In this document: positions 41,506-49,879 of the stretch, one piece after another
Position numbering within the stretch: the stretch's first letter is position 1
How the letters are laid out: every line of letters starts with the position of its first letter
DNA from: Aureimonas psammosilenae
GTDB taxonomy: Bacteria; Pseudomonadota; Alphaproteobacteria; Rhizobiales; Rhizobiaceae
DNA length: 64,000 bases
Assembly (NCBI RefSeq): GCF_009176975.1
Contig: NZ_WEZG01000011.1
Coordinates: 95,182-159,181 of the forward strand
Reading direction: 5' to 3'
Position numbers and translations under genes: made by a program
Notes under the pieces: model-generated
The model's database searches: none
Seen by the model: the letters and a program-made list of their open reading frames with translations, nothing else
Told to the model about the DNA's origin: nothing

Positions 41506-41841
41506 ATGGGCAGACAGGAACGCCGTCGATGGGCGAGCGAAGAGCTTCGACTTGCTGACGCCGAACAATCCGCTCCGACCAACTGCTGGCTTTGCGGCCG
41601 CCTCCTCGGCAGCCGAATCGAGTGGCATCACCCGAAGCCGAAAAGTCGCGGCGGACGAATCACGGTGCCCGTGCATCCGATTTGCCACCGGACGATTCAC
41701 GCCTGCTTCTCGAACACCGATCTGGAAAGAATGGAAGCCGCCGAGGTCAGCCTGGGCGACGAGCCGGAAATACGGAGCTTCCTCCGTTGGATCGCCGGGA
41801 AGCACCCGGATTTCCACGCTCCGACCCGGGGCCGGAAATGA
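41506..41841 (+). CDS. HNH endonuclease family protein
   Basis: 111-residue protein with a zinc-ribbon HNH core: NCWLCGRLLGSRIEWHHPKP, then VPVHPICHRTIHACF. The CxxC...HH...C..H pattern matches small chromosomal HNH proteins found widely in alphaproteobacteria. GAGGA lies five bases before the ATG. The catalytic role is by family only. Next to the tRNA-Asp gene but outside the mobile element. Confidence 0.85.
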   Translation: MGRQERRRWASEELRLADAEQSAPTNCWLCGRLLGSRIEWHHPKPKSRGGRITVPVHPICHRTIHACFSNTDLERMEAAEVSLGDEPEIRSFLRWIAGKHPDFHAPTRGRK

Positions 41842-41916
41842 CAGGAACCACATAAAGGGTCGGTCAAACCATTTGAGGCTTGCGACCGGTTCATCTGCAA
41901 CGATTTTGTTGGAAGA

Positions 41917-41993
41917 TGGCGCGAGTGACGGGGCTCGAACCCGCGACCTCCGGCGTGACAGGCCGGCACTCTAACCGACTGAGCTACACCCGC
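41917..41993 (-). tRNA. tRNA-Asp (anticodon GTC)
   Basis: Cloverleaf on the minus strand: acceptor GCGGGTG / CACTCGC, D-loop AGCTCAGTCGGTTAGAG, anticodon stem CCGGC / GCCGG with loop CTGTCAC, and T-arm GGTTCGAGCC; CCA is encoded. 77 bases. Confidence 0.96.
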
Positions 41994-42186
41994 GCTTTCC
42001 GCCGGAGCACTGTGTCTGCCGGCGTGAGTGGGTGTTTACGGGACGCCCTTTTCCCTGTCAAGCGAGCCTGTGGAAGCCAAGCGAGAAAAGTTGAGCCGCC
42101 ACGTTTCGATGGCGAGACGCCACCACCGGCCATCGCGCCCCGCCTTGATATCCGGCCGGCGAACGCGTATCGGAGGGTTCGGAAAA

Positions 42187-42262
42187 GGGCGATTAGCTCA
42201 GTTGGTAGAGCGCCTCGTTTACACCGAGGATGCCGGCGGTTCGAGCCCGTCATCGCCCACCA
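42187..42262 (+). tRNA. tRNA-Val (anticodon TAC)
   Basis: Cloverleaf on the plus strand: acceptor GGGCGAT / ATCGCCC, anticodon stem CCTCG / CGAGG with loop TTTACAC, T-arm GGTTCGAGCC, encoded CCA. 76 bases. Its 3' end borders the mobile element, making it the likely integration target. Confidence 0.96.
42240..42262 (+). other. Candidate left attachment site at the tRNA-Val 3' end
   Basis: The T-arm and acceptor end of tRNA-Val, the usual core for tyrosine integrases, directly abuts the element whose integrase gene ends within 1 kb. No second copy of this sequence was found by eye up to position 64000, so the site is inferred. Confidence 0.4.
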
Positions 42263-42434
42263 CCCTCTCTTCCCTATGCCACAAGGCTTCCGTCCATCTC
42301 GGTCGGAAGCGATTTGAACCACCGCCGGACGGAAAATCGGCTCTCCCTCCCGACTCCCTCCCGAACCACCGTTTTCGCTCCTCTCTTTCTTGGGTCTGCG
42401 CATCCTGGGACGTCTCTCAACGGAGACGAAATCC

Positions 42435-43088
42435 TTGCGTACGATCAATCTCTCCCCGCCCCCGGCGAAACTCCTTTCCGACATCTCCTACGATCCCGCG
42501 ACCGGCCTGTTCACCTGGCTCTCCGCCAGGCGCGGCCGCCACCCAGACCGCCCCGCCGGCAGCCTCGACAAGTCCGGCTACGTCGTCATCGTCTTCGAGG
42601 GCCGGACGTACCGTGCCCACAGGCTCGCGTGGTGGATCTCGACGGGCGAATGGTCCGACGCCCTGGTCGACCACCGGAACGGCAGGACGGACGACAACCG
42701 GCTGTCGAACCTCAGGTCGGCGACGGGGTCGCAGAATTCCTCGAACAGGAAGCTGCCGGTCACGAACACGAACGGCTACCGGGGCGTCCGTTTCCACCCG
42801 CGCTCGCAGCGCTGGAACGCCCAGATCGGCGACGGCGACAAGAAGGTCTGGCTGGGAAGCTTCGCGACGGCCATCGAAGCGGCGCGGGCCTACGATGCGG
42901 CCGCGCTGGAGATGAAGGGCGAATTCGCCCGCCTGAACTTTCCGATCGCGTCGGCGAGGCGGGCGTCGGTCGGCGCTGCCGTCGAAGGTCGTCTCGTCCG
43001 CGGCCCGTACCGCAAGCGTAGAAAGGCCGGACAGGCTTCCCTGTCCGGCCCGGTGGATCCCATGGTCTCGAAGGCGGAGGCCGCCTAG
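42435..43088 (+). CDS. HNH endonuclease with AP2 DNA-binding domain
   Basis: 217-residue homing-type endonuclease. An HNH_3-like nuclease (residues about 40-105: AHRLAWWISTGEW, LVDHRNGRTDDNRLSNLR) is followed by an AP2 DNA-binding domain (about 110-165: GYRGVRFHPRSQRWNAQI, WLGSFATAIEAARAYD). The tail is basic. The TTG at 42435 has GGAGA nine bases upstream; a TTG at 42390 is the alternative, and no ATG fits. It is the first gene inside the element and converges on the integrase with five bases between them. Confidence 0.88.
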   Translation: MRTINLSPPPAKLLSDISYDPATGLFTWLSARRGRHPDRPAGSLDKSGYVVIVFEGRTYRAHRLAWWISTGEWSDALVDHRNGRTDDNRLSNLRSATGSQNSSNRKLPVTNTNGYRGVRFHPRSQRWNAQIGDGDKKVWLGSFATAIEAARAYDAAALEMKGEFARLNFPIASARRASVGAAVEGRLVRGPYRKRRKAGQASLSGPVDPMVSKAEAA

Positions 43089-43093
43089 GCCGC

Positions 43094-44320
43094 CTAGGCC
43101 GGCTCCGTCTCGCGCTTCGTGTCGCCCCGGCCGTAGCGGTTCCCCCTCGGGTTCCGCTGCCGCCGGCCGGCCGTTCCCATCGAAAACGACTCCGCGATCT
43201 TGCGGTGCCGGTCCGGGTGCGGGTGGCCGTAGACCTTGCGCAGCATCTGGACGGTCATCGACATGTACGCGGCGATCTCCTCCTCGGTGTGCTTGCCCTC
43301 TTCGATCAGCCAGGTCGCGCAGGTGTGGCGGAACGAGTGCCGGACGAAGCCGTGCCCTTCGCCGAAGACCTGGTCCATGGCGAACGTCAGGCCCTTCTTC
43401 GGGTCGGCGGGCCTGCCCTGCCATTCGACGAGATAGTGGGTCGGCTTGCGGACGCGCTTCCCGGTCTCCTTGTCCGCGACGATGCACCCCTGCTTCTGCC
43501 ACCAGCGCATGTGACGGAGGAGCCTTTCCGGAATCGGGATCGGGTCGGCGCGCTTGTTGTCGTAGCGCTTCTCCGCATCTCCGACGCGGTAGAAGATGCC
43601 GTGGTCGAGGTCGATCCACGGCCGTCCGGGTTCCTTTTCGTAGGACGCGTTCCAGACGCGGGCGGAACGCGAACCGGTGTAGACCGCGGTCAGGATGAAG
43701 GGCACCAGGTGGCGGAGCGACCGGTGCTTCGTCTTCCGGCCCCGCTGCGTCGTCCGGTACGTCAGACAGAAGTAGAGGAGCGCGGCGATCTGCTCGCGGC
43801 TGAAGTGCTTCTCCCGCGCCTCCGACTTCTTCGGCAGCGTGACGACGATGTGCTCGCGGCACCGGCCGTTCCCGACGAAGAGGCCGATCGCCGCGGACAG
43901 GTCCTCGAGTTCGCGGCGTGCGGACGACCGCGAGCCGCGCTGGCGCACGTATTCCTCGCAATGGTGGCCGTCGACATCAGAGAGCATGCGGCTGCCCCAG
44001 TATGCGAGCAGCGTCGTCGTGCGGCGCAGGAGCTCCTTCGGGCGGGCGACGTCCTGCGACCGTTCGAGATAGTAGCCGATCACGTCGGCGACCGGCACCT
44101 CGGCGGCCGGCCGCGCCTTGCCGATCGACGTCTTCTTGTGGCGGTCGACGAGGTACTCGCCGAAGACCTTCTCGGCACCGAGACGGTCGTCCGGTCCGCA
44201 GCCCGTCGAGATGCGCTTCGTGCCGTCGCGGATGATGTAGACGGCGTTCTGCTTCAGCCAGCCCCGCTTGTCGCGGCGTTCCGCGAGCAGGTCGAGGCGA
44301 ATCGGTTTGGTGGCGGTCAC
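43094..44320 (-). CDS. Tyrosine recombinase (integrase)
   Basis: 408-residue site-specific recombinase. The catalytic residues are the Arg in YTGSRSARV, the HSFRHT box (HxxR) and the nucleophile Tyr in LRKVYGHPHPD near residue 375. A SAM-like core-binding domain precedes them. The GTG start at 44320 has AAGGA eight bases upstream. The gene lies beside tRNA-Val, as expected for the enzyme that inserted the element. The C-terminus is Arg/Gly-rich. Confidence 0.94.
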   Translation of the reverse strand: MTATKPIRLDLLAERRDKRGWLKQNAVYIIRDGTKRISTGCGPDDRLGAEKVFGEYLVDRHKKTSIGKARPAAEVPVADVIGYYLERSQDVARPKELLRRTTTLLAYWGSRMLSDVDGHHCEEYVRQRGSRSSARRELEDLSAAIGLFVGNGRCREHIVVTLPKKSEAREKHFSREQIAALLYFCLTYRTTQRGRKTKHRSLRHLVPFILTAVYTGSRSARVWNASYEKEPGRPWIDLDHGIFYRVGDAEKRYDNKRADPIPIPERLLRHMRWWQKQGCIVADKETGKRVRKPTHYLVEWQGRPADPKKGLTFAMDQVFGEGHGFVRHSFRHTCATWLIEEGKHTEEEIAAYMSMTVQMLRKVYGHPHPDRHRKIAESFSMGTAGRRQRNPRGNRYGRGDTKRETEPA

Positions 44321-44501
44321 GGGGATCCTTCCGCATGTGCCGACCACGGATGGGTCGGACGGGTGGTGGACCGGCATTCCTCGCCGTTCCTGTCCCGACC
44401 ATCCGACGAGAGGCCCTACCCCGTCCAGCCGCGATTTCAGCTTCGGTTAACGCCGATCGCCGACACTGACTCCCGATCTCTCCCGGCGAGGAATGCCGCA
44501 C

Positions 44502-44870
44502 ATGACCGAAGCCCCGCGCCCGCGCCGCGAGAACATCATCCCGCTCGACGAAATCGTCGGCCTCGTCCACGACGTCCTGGGCTCGCTCGCGCCGGACAGG
44601 CTCGTCACCTGGCTCGGCGTCTCGAAGCGTAATGCCGAGCGGTGGTTGTCCGGCGACAGCACCTTCCCGCCCCGCGTCGTCTCCGAGCTGCAACGCCTGC
44701 AGCCCCTCATGCTCGAGCTGGACGCGGAGATGCGGGCCGTCGTCGAGGAGTTCCGCGACGCGGACGAGCCGCTGCGCATCCCGGAGAATCTCATCCGGCT
44801 TCGCATGAGGGAGTTCACGAAGACCCTGTCCGACGAGCCGCCGCCGAAGCCCGAGCCCGCCCGCGAGTAA
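44502..44870 (+). CDS. Small helix-turn-helix-like protein
   Basis: 122-residue protein. Residues about 30-65 (RLVTWLGVSKRNAERWLSGD) look like a lambda-repressor or MerR-like helix-turn-helix, with a helical region behind it and a proline-rich tail. Start at 44502 because GAGGA lies nine bases before it; an ATG three codons earlier lacks spacing. It is divergent from the integrase, sharing 181 bases that probably hold both promoters. Possible regulator of integrase; inference from position. Confidence 0.7.
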   Translation: MTEAPRPRRENIIPLDEIVGLVHDVLGSLAPDRLVTWLGVSKRNAERWLSGDSTFPPRVVSELQRLQPLMLELDAEMRAVVEEFRDADEPLRIPENLIRLRMREFTKTLSDEPPPKPEPARE

Positions 44871-45018
44871 GGTTTTCCGGCTTTCGGACAGAATTAGACC
44901 CCGCGTTAACCTATTTCTCCAAGGATTGAGGTAGAACCCTCGCATCGGGATCCAACCGGCATTCGTCGACTATTCCGAGAGCTACCCGCCGCGGCAGAGG
45001 CCGCCTCCGGGAGCGCAG

Positions 45019-46758
45019 ATGGCCGGAGCCATCATGCCAGACACATTCTCATTCCACGAAGCCGAATGGCGCGACTGCGAAGCGAACGTCGCCGACGTTG
45101 CCAAGTCCTACGCCCGCGAGCTCAAGGCGTTCGACAAGTTGGAGGACCAGATCCGAACGGGAGCGCACTGCCCGTCGGTTTCGCAGCTCCTCGACGGGCA
45201 CTCGCCGTTGAAGGACAGCTTGGCTTTCGACATAGAGGTGTGGGTCGCCCGCAGCCGTTTCGTCGCCGCGGTGCCTGAGAGCCTCCGCGAGGACCTGAAG
45301 GCCTTCGGCGTCTGGCCGTCGCTGTCCGGTGCGATCCGCATCCATGACGCGGCCGCCACACTCGACTTGGCGACCGATGCCGTCGAGATCGCGTACGTCC
45401 GCGAGCGTGCCGCATGGTACGCGGCCGTCTTCGGCGACCGCCGTCTGCGCGACATGCTCTTCAACATGCACGGCAGCATCGACCATCGCCGCCTCTGCTA
45501 CCGCTTCGGGCTGGAATTCCAGCTCGACTTCCCGACGCAGGCCGACGAGTGGAAGAGCGGCTGGCAGACGGCGGTCGCCGCGGACGGACACCTCATCCTC
45601 CGCCGCTTCGCCGCGTTGACTGAAGCGCACGATTGGCTGCGCGAGCACCATGCGTCTGTGATGCGCTTCACGAACGGCAAGCTCCAGCGCTCGGAGCTGT
45701 TCGCGCTCGCCAATCCCGTCGCGGCAGCCGGTCGCGAGACGCTCGAGAATGACGCCGCCGCCCGTCAGGCCCGCGCCGAGCAGCTGGCGGCCGAGGGCGA
45801 GACCGGCGTCGACGAGTCCGGCAATGTCACGGACCTCGACGTCCACCTCGCCGCGGAGGCGCTCGGGACGAAGACGATCAGCGACCTGCTCGGGCAGCCG
45901 AAGCTCGCGGTCATCCCGAAGATCGAAGTCACCGGCACGTCGGAACAGAAGACGTTCCTCGGCCAGTTCGCGAAGCTCTCGCTGCTGCGCGTCCCGCTCG
46001 TCGTCGCGCCCGACGTCGCGGCGATCGCCCGCGATCTCGTCCGCGTCTGGCCCCACGCCGGCAACGTCGTCCGCCGCATTCTCGCGGACGTCGTCCCGGG
46101 TCAGCCCGTGCGCCTCCGCCCGACGCTGCTCGTCGGCGACCCGGGCTCCGGCAAGACGCGCCTCCTCGCGGCTCTGACCCGTCGCCTCGGCCTGCCGGCA
46201 GTCGTCTTCCCGTGCGCCTCGGTCGCGGACGGCAGCTTCGGCGGCACGCCCGCGCAGTGGAGCACCCGACGTGCCTCGGTCCCCCTCGAGCTGATCCGCT
46301 CGAACAAGATCGCGAATCCGGCGGTCATCCTCGACGAGCTCGAGAAGACGGGGACGTCGTCGCACAACGGCAGCTTACTGCACGCCTTGTTGCCGATGCT
46401 CGAGCGCCATTCCGCGGAGGCCTACTTCGAGACTGCGCTCGAGACGAACGTCAATCTGAGCGGGGTGTCGTTCCTTGCGACGGCGAACGATGTGAAGAGC
46501 ATCCCGGACCCGCTCCGCGATCGCTTCCGCGTCGTCGTAATGCCGAACCCCGGCCTCGAGCACCTCGATGCACTGATCGACGGAATCGCCATCGACGTCC
46601 ACGAAGAGCGCGGCATCCCGCTGCGCTTCTTCGAAGGGCTGGCGCCGGACGAGGTCGAGATCGTCGGCAAGGCATGGGGCGGCGGGTCGCTGCGCAAGCT
46701 GCGTGCCGCCGTCGAGGCGACGCTCGATCACCGCGATCGCTCGCGGACGATGCAGTGA
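45019..46758 (+). CDS. AAA+ ATPase, Lon-like
   Basis: 579-residue protein. The first 330 residues are helical and unrecognised. The AAA+ core follows: Walker A GDPGSGKT near residue 373, Walker B AVILDELEKTG near 435, sensor 1 ATAND near 487 and an arginine-finger region IPDPLRDRFRVV near 497. The layout resembles the Lon-type ATPase, but no protease domain (Ser-Lys dyad) follows. The ATG at 45034 is an alternative start. First gene of the rightward block; the preceding 148-base gap has no gene. Confidence 0.85.
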   Translation: MAGAIMPDTFSFHEAEWRDCEANVADVAKSYARELKAFDKLEDQIRTGAHCPSVSQLLDGHSPLKDSLAFDIEVWVARSRFVAAVPESLREDLKAFGVWPSLSGAIRIHDAAATLDLATDAVEIAYVRERAAWYAAVFGDRRLRDMLFNMHGSIDHRRLCYRFGLEFQLDFPTQADEWKSGWQTAVAADGHLILRRFAALTEAHDWLREHHASVMRFTNGKLQRSELFALANPVAAAGRETLENDAAARQARAEQLAAEGETGVDESGNVTDLDVHLAAEALGTKTISDLLGQPKLAVIPKIEVTGTSEQKTFLGQFAKLSLLRVPLVVAPDVAAIARDLVRVWPHAGNVVRRILADVVPGQPVRLRPTLLVGDPGSGKTRLLAALTRRLGLPAVVFPCASVADGSFGGTPAQWSTRRASVPLELIRSNKIANPAVILDELEKTGTSSHNGSLLHALLPMLERHSAEAYFETALETNVNLSGVSFLATANDVKSIPDPLRDRFRVVVMPNPGLEHLDALIDGIAIDVHEERGIPLRFFEGLAPDEVEIVGKAWGGGSLRKLRAAVEATLDHRDRSRTMQ

Positions 46759-46772
46759 AGGGGGCGCACGCA

Positions 46773-46964
46773 GTGGTCATCGCATTCCCTCAAGACGTCG
46801 CCGCCCGCCTCCGCTCGATCGAGGAAATGGAGGGCGTCCCCGGCGTCGAGGTCGTTCACCAGGCCGTAGCGGTCTGGAGCATGCTCGACGCGGATGAGCG
46901 CCATCGCCTCGGCCAGTGCGCCCTCGGGATGCTCGTCGAGCGCCACCGCCGGAGCCGGTCGTGA
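46773..46964 (+). CDS. 63-residue ribbon-helix-helix-like protein
   Basis: GTG start with AGGGGG at good spacing, 14 bases after the ATPase stop. The product starts with a beta strand-like MVIAFPQDVAARLRSIEEME and two helices, a pattern resembling CopG/Arc regulators or antitoxins. Its stop overlaps the next start (GTGA). Confidence 0.55.
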   Translation: MVIAFPQDVAARLRSIEEMEGVPGVEVVHQAVAVWSMLDADERHRLGQCALGMLVERHRRSRS

Positions 46965-47143
46965 TCGGCGGCGACGTGAAGGCGACGTTCGACCTGCCCC
47001 TCGTCGTCGCCGGCTACGTCCTCCTGCTCGCCGGCGAGGACGGCCGGACCGACGAAGAGGTGGTCGAAGCGGCGATCCGGCTGTTCCGGCAGGTGCCGAA
47101 GGAAGTCCGCGAGGCCGCCTACAGAGAAGGAGAGAAGCCGTGA
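46961..47143 (+). CDS. 60-residue ribbon-helix-helix-like protein
   Basis: GTG start in a GTGA overlap with the previous gene. The product (VKATFDLPLVVAGYVLLLAG, DEEVVEAAIRLFRQV) again fits strand-helix-helix. It is a likely paralogue of its neighbour in design, though sequence similarity is low. Ends in a GTGA overlap with the phosphoesterase gene. Confidence 0.55.
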   Translation: MIGGDVKATFDLPLVVAGYVLLLAGEDGRTDEEVVEAAIRLFRQVPKEVREAAYREGEKP

Positions 47144-47649
47144 CCGTCTTCTTCACCGCCGATCAGCATTTCGGCCACGCCCGCATCATCGAGCTCTGCC
47201 GCCGCCCCTTCGGCAGCGTCGACGAGATGGACGAGGCGATGGTCGCCGCATGGAACGCCGTCGTTCAGCCCGGCGACGTCGTCTGGCACCTCGGCGACTT
47301 CGCCTACCGGAGCGCCCGTCACCCCGGCGAGATCCTCGACCGGCTGCACGGGACGAAGCACCTCGTTGTCGGCAACCACGACTCGGCGCGCACGCGGGAG
47401 ATGGACGGGTGGGCGTCGGTGCAGGAGTCGGCGGAGGTTTCGGACGGCGGGACGCGCCTGTTCCTCTCCCATTATCCGCACCTCGAGTGGCCGGCCTATT
47501 TCCGCCAGGCCGTCCACCTCTTCGGGCACGTCCACGGCAACCGTGCCGGCGTCGGCAGGTCATGCGACGTCGGCGTGGACTGCTGGGGCTACCGTCCCGT
47601 TCGGCTGCCGGAGATCCTGGATCGCATCGGAGACGCGCAGAATGTCTGA
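47140..47649 (+). CDS. Calcineurin-like metallophosphoesterase, phage type
   Basis: 169-residue phosphoesterase with all metal motifs: DQHFGH near the N-terminus, HLGDFA, VGNHDS, LSHYP and LFGHVHGN. Single-domain proteins like this are common in phages and resemble YfcE-type enzymes. The GTG start overlaps the previous stop. First of three phosphoesterases in a row; substrate unknown. Confidence 0.9.
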   Translation: MTVFFTADQHFGHARIIELCRRPFGSVDEMDEAMVAAWNAVVQPGDVVWHLGDFAYRSARHPGEILDRLHGTKHLVVGNHDSARTREMDGWASVQESAEVSDGGTRLFLSHYPHLEWPAYFRQAVHLFGHVHGNRAGVGRSCDVGVDCWGYRPVRLPEILDRIGDAQNV

Positions 47650-47971
47650 ACCCGTGCGCGATTGGGGTCCGGCCGCGGCGGCGCTCCTCGCCGCGCTCGA
47701 CGAGCGGATCCGTCGTCGCCGGGAAGCCGAACAGGCGGCGACGATCGGAAAACAGCTAGAATTGAACTTGTCTCCTCAACCTCCCGCTGACCACTCCCAT
47801 GCTATGAAGATACACGTACCCGCAGCGGCACCGGCCGCACCGCGGGACGCAGCTAGGAAGCTCCATCCATGGCCCGCCTGTGGCTCCTCTCAGACCTCCA
47901 CGACGACCAGAACGCCCCGACTCTCGGCCGTCCGTTCCGTCTGCCGCAGGGCATCGAGGCCGACGCCCTGA
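47642..47971 (+). CDS. Possible 109-residue protein between phosphoesterases
   Basis: An ATG inside the end of the first phosphoesterase opens a frame whose first 50 residues look plausible (AAALLAALDERIRRRREAEQ). Its last 34 codons overlap the second phosphoesterase gene and look like shadow sequence. Either a real small gene with an unusual overlap, or only leader sequence. Confidence 0.3.
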   Translation: MSEPVRDWGPAAAALLAALDERIRRRREAEQAATIGKQLELNLSPQPPADHSHAMKIHVPAAAPAAPRDAARKLHPWPACGSSQTSTTTRTPRLSAVRSVCRRASRPTP

Positions 47972-48846
47972 TCCTGGCCGGCGACATCTGCGGGCGCCTG
48001 AGCCGCTCCGGCCTCCGCTTCATCGAGGCGTTGAAGACGGACCTGCCGATCGTCATCATCGCGGGCAACCACGATTTCTGGACCGGCAGCCTCGACGCCG
48101 AGATCGGCCGCTTCCGCGGCCGCTGCCGCCGGCCGAACACGCACATCCTCGACGGCGAGGCCATCGAGATCGCGGGCACGCGCATCGCCGGGGCGACGCT
48201 TTGGACCGACTACGCGATCCGCCATCCGGACGGCCAGTGGACGGCCATGAACATCGCCAGCCGCCAGCACGGCGGCATGACCGACTTCCACTACATCCGC
48301 GACCGCGCCTACTCCCGCCGCCTGACGCCGGATCGTCTCCTCGAGGAGCACGAACGGCAGCTCGCCGCCCTCGACGCCATCCTCTCGACGACCTTCGACG
48401 GGCCGACGGCGATCATCACGCACCACGCGCCGTCGGCGCGGTCGCTGCAGCACGGCCGTGCGACGGAGGACCTCGACGGGAGCTACGCGTCGAATCTGGA
48501 CGACTTCATCCTGCGCCACCGCCCGGAGCTGTGGATCCACGGCCATGTCCATCGCCGGAAGGATTACTGGATCGGCGACACGCACATCGTCGCGAACCCC
48601 CGCGGCTACGCGACGCGCCCGACCGGGCGTCCGCGCCTAGAATTCGAGGCGACGGACTGGGACCCGCGTCTAATCATTGGCACTGGCGTCGACCGCCTTC
48701 TACACGGGCTGTCGGGCGCAACGATCGAGCATGCCATCGACCGCCCCGGCGCGTTCGCGGGACCGATGCCGCTCGCAACGACGGAAGGGCTTGACGCCGA
48801 TCTCGCCTTCGAGGTCGAGGCGCGCCGCTCGGGAGGGAACGGCTGA
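47869..48846 (+). CDS. Metallophosphoesterase with C-terminal extension
   Basis: 325-residue calcineurin-like enzyme. Motifs: SDLHDD, LAGDICG, IAGNHDFW, THHAPS, IHGHVH. The last 65 residues, after the core, have no recognised domain. AGGAAG precedes the ATG. It shares gene order and motif wording with the next gene, so the two arose by tandem duplication followed by divergence. Confidence 0.9.
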   Translation: MARLWLLSDLHDDQNAPTLGRPFRLPQGIEADALILAGDICGRLSRSGLRFIEALKTDLPIVIIAGNHDFWTGSLDAEIGRFRGRCRRPNTHILDGEAIEIAGTRIAGATLWTDYAIRHPDGQWTAMNIASRQHGGMTDFHYIRDRAYSRRLTPDRLLEEHERQLAALDAILSTTFDGPTAIITHHAPSARSLQHGRATEDLDGSYASNLDDFILRHRPELWIHGHVHRRKDYWIGDTHIVANPRGYATRPTGRPRLEFEATDWDPRLIIGTGVDRLLHGLSGATIEHAIDRPGAFAGPMPLATTEGLDADLAFEVEARRSGGNG

Positions 48847-49613
48847 TGCCCCGTCTCTGGGTCATGTCCGACATCCATCTCGAGGAGCACCCCGGCCTTC
48901 TCTGGCACCCGCCGGCCGGGGTCGAGCACGACGTCGTCGTCCTGGCCGGCGACGTCCATCGCGATCCGATCAGCGCGGCCGCATGGGCGCATTGGGCTTT
49001 CGAGAAGCCGGTCGTCTACGTCGCCGGGAACCACGAGTTCTATGGCAGCTCGATCGATGCGGAGCTCGAGAACGCCGCGGCCGTCAACGAGGCGCGCCTG
49101 GGACGTCCATCCCCCGTCCGCTTCCTCGAGAACGCGTCCGCCATCATCGCCGGCGTGCGCTTCCTCGGCTGCACGCTGTGGACCGACTTCGAGCTCCACG
49201 GCATCACGGAGCGCGAGCTCGCATATGCGATGCGCGACGCCGTCCGCGGCGTCCCGGACTATCATTCGATCCGAGGCTTCACGCCTGCCGACGCCCGCGC
49301 CCGGCACCTCGCTTCGCGGGCATGGCTCGAAGCTGAGCTCTCGAAAACCTTCGACGGGCCGACAGTCGTCGTGACGCACCATGCGCCGTCGGAGCGGAGC
49401 ATCGGGCATTCATGGCGCGGCGCGACGACGTCGCCCGCGTACGCGTCCGACCTCGAACTGCTCGTCGAGGAGGCGCAGCCCGACCTGTGGATCCATGGGC
49501 ACGTGCACGACCCGTCGGACTACCGGATCGGGAAGACGCGGGTGCTGTGCAATCCGATGGGGTTCACGACGGAGAGCCCGCGCTTCGATCCACGGATGGT
49601 GGTGATGGTATGA
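48846..49613 (+). CDS. Metallophosphoesterase, paralogue of the preceding gene
   Basis: 255-residue enzyme with SDIHLEEH, LAGDVH, VAGNHEFYG, THHAPS and IHGHVHD. It starts in a TGATG overlap with its paralogue, to which it is clearly related (LWTD, TFDGPT and HHAPS blocks in the same order), but it lacks the C-terminal extension. Third phosphoesterase of the cluster. Ends in an ATGA overlap. Confidence 0.9.
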   Translation: MPRLWVMSDIHLEEHPGLLWHPPAGVEHDVVVLAGDVHRDPISAAAWAHWAFEKPVVYVAGNHEFYGSSIDAELENAAAVNEARLGRPSPVRFLENASAIIAGVRFLGCTLWTDFELHGITERELAYAMRDAVRGVPDYHSIRGFTPADARARHLASRAWLEAELSKTFDGPTVVVTHHAPSERSIGHSWRGATTSPAYASDLELLVEEAQPDLWIHGHVHDPSDYRIGKTRVLCNPMGFTTESPRFDPRMVVMV

Positions 49614-49879
49614 AGAACCGTCGGAAGCAGAAGGAGCGGAAGCGGCGTCCGACCGTAGAGGAGGTCGCGGACGCCAACCAGTACCCGAGGCGCCACGTCG
49701 AGGACTGGATCGCCGGACACATCAGCATGTCCGAGCTCTGCGAGCGCTTCGGCTTTGAAGGCCAGACCGCGCAGTTCTTCCGCGACGAGGTCCGGAAGGA
49801 AATCACGATGCAGGTCATCCGGATGCGCGAATCGATGGAGCGCTTTCTCGCGTCGGAGGCCCGGAAGCGCGATGACTGA
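49610..49879 (+). CDS. 89-residue basic protein, possible DNA-binding
   Basis: Starts MKNRRKQKERKRRPTVEEV in an ATGA overlap with the third phosphoesterase. A central helix-loop-helix (HVEDWIAGHISMSELCERFG) could be a helix-turn-helix. No family recognised. Overlaps the next gene by 8 bases. Confidence 0.6.
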   Translation: MKNRRKQKERKRRPTVEEVADANQYPRRHVEDWIAGHISMSELCERFGFEGQTAQFFRDEVRKEITMQVIRMRESMERFLASEARKRDD

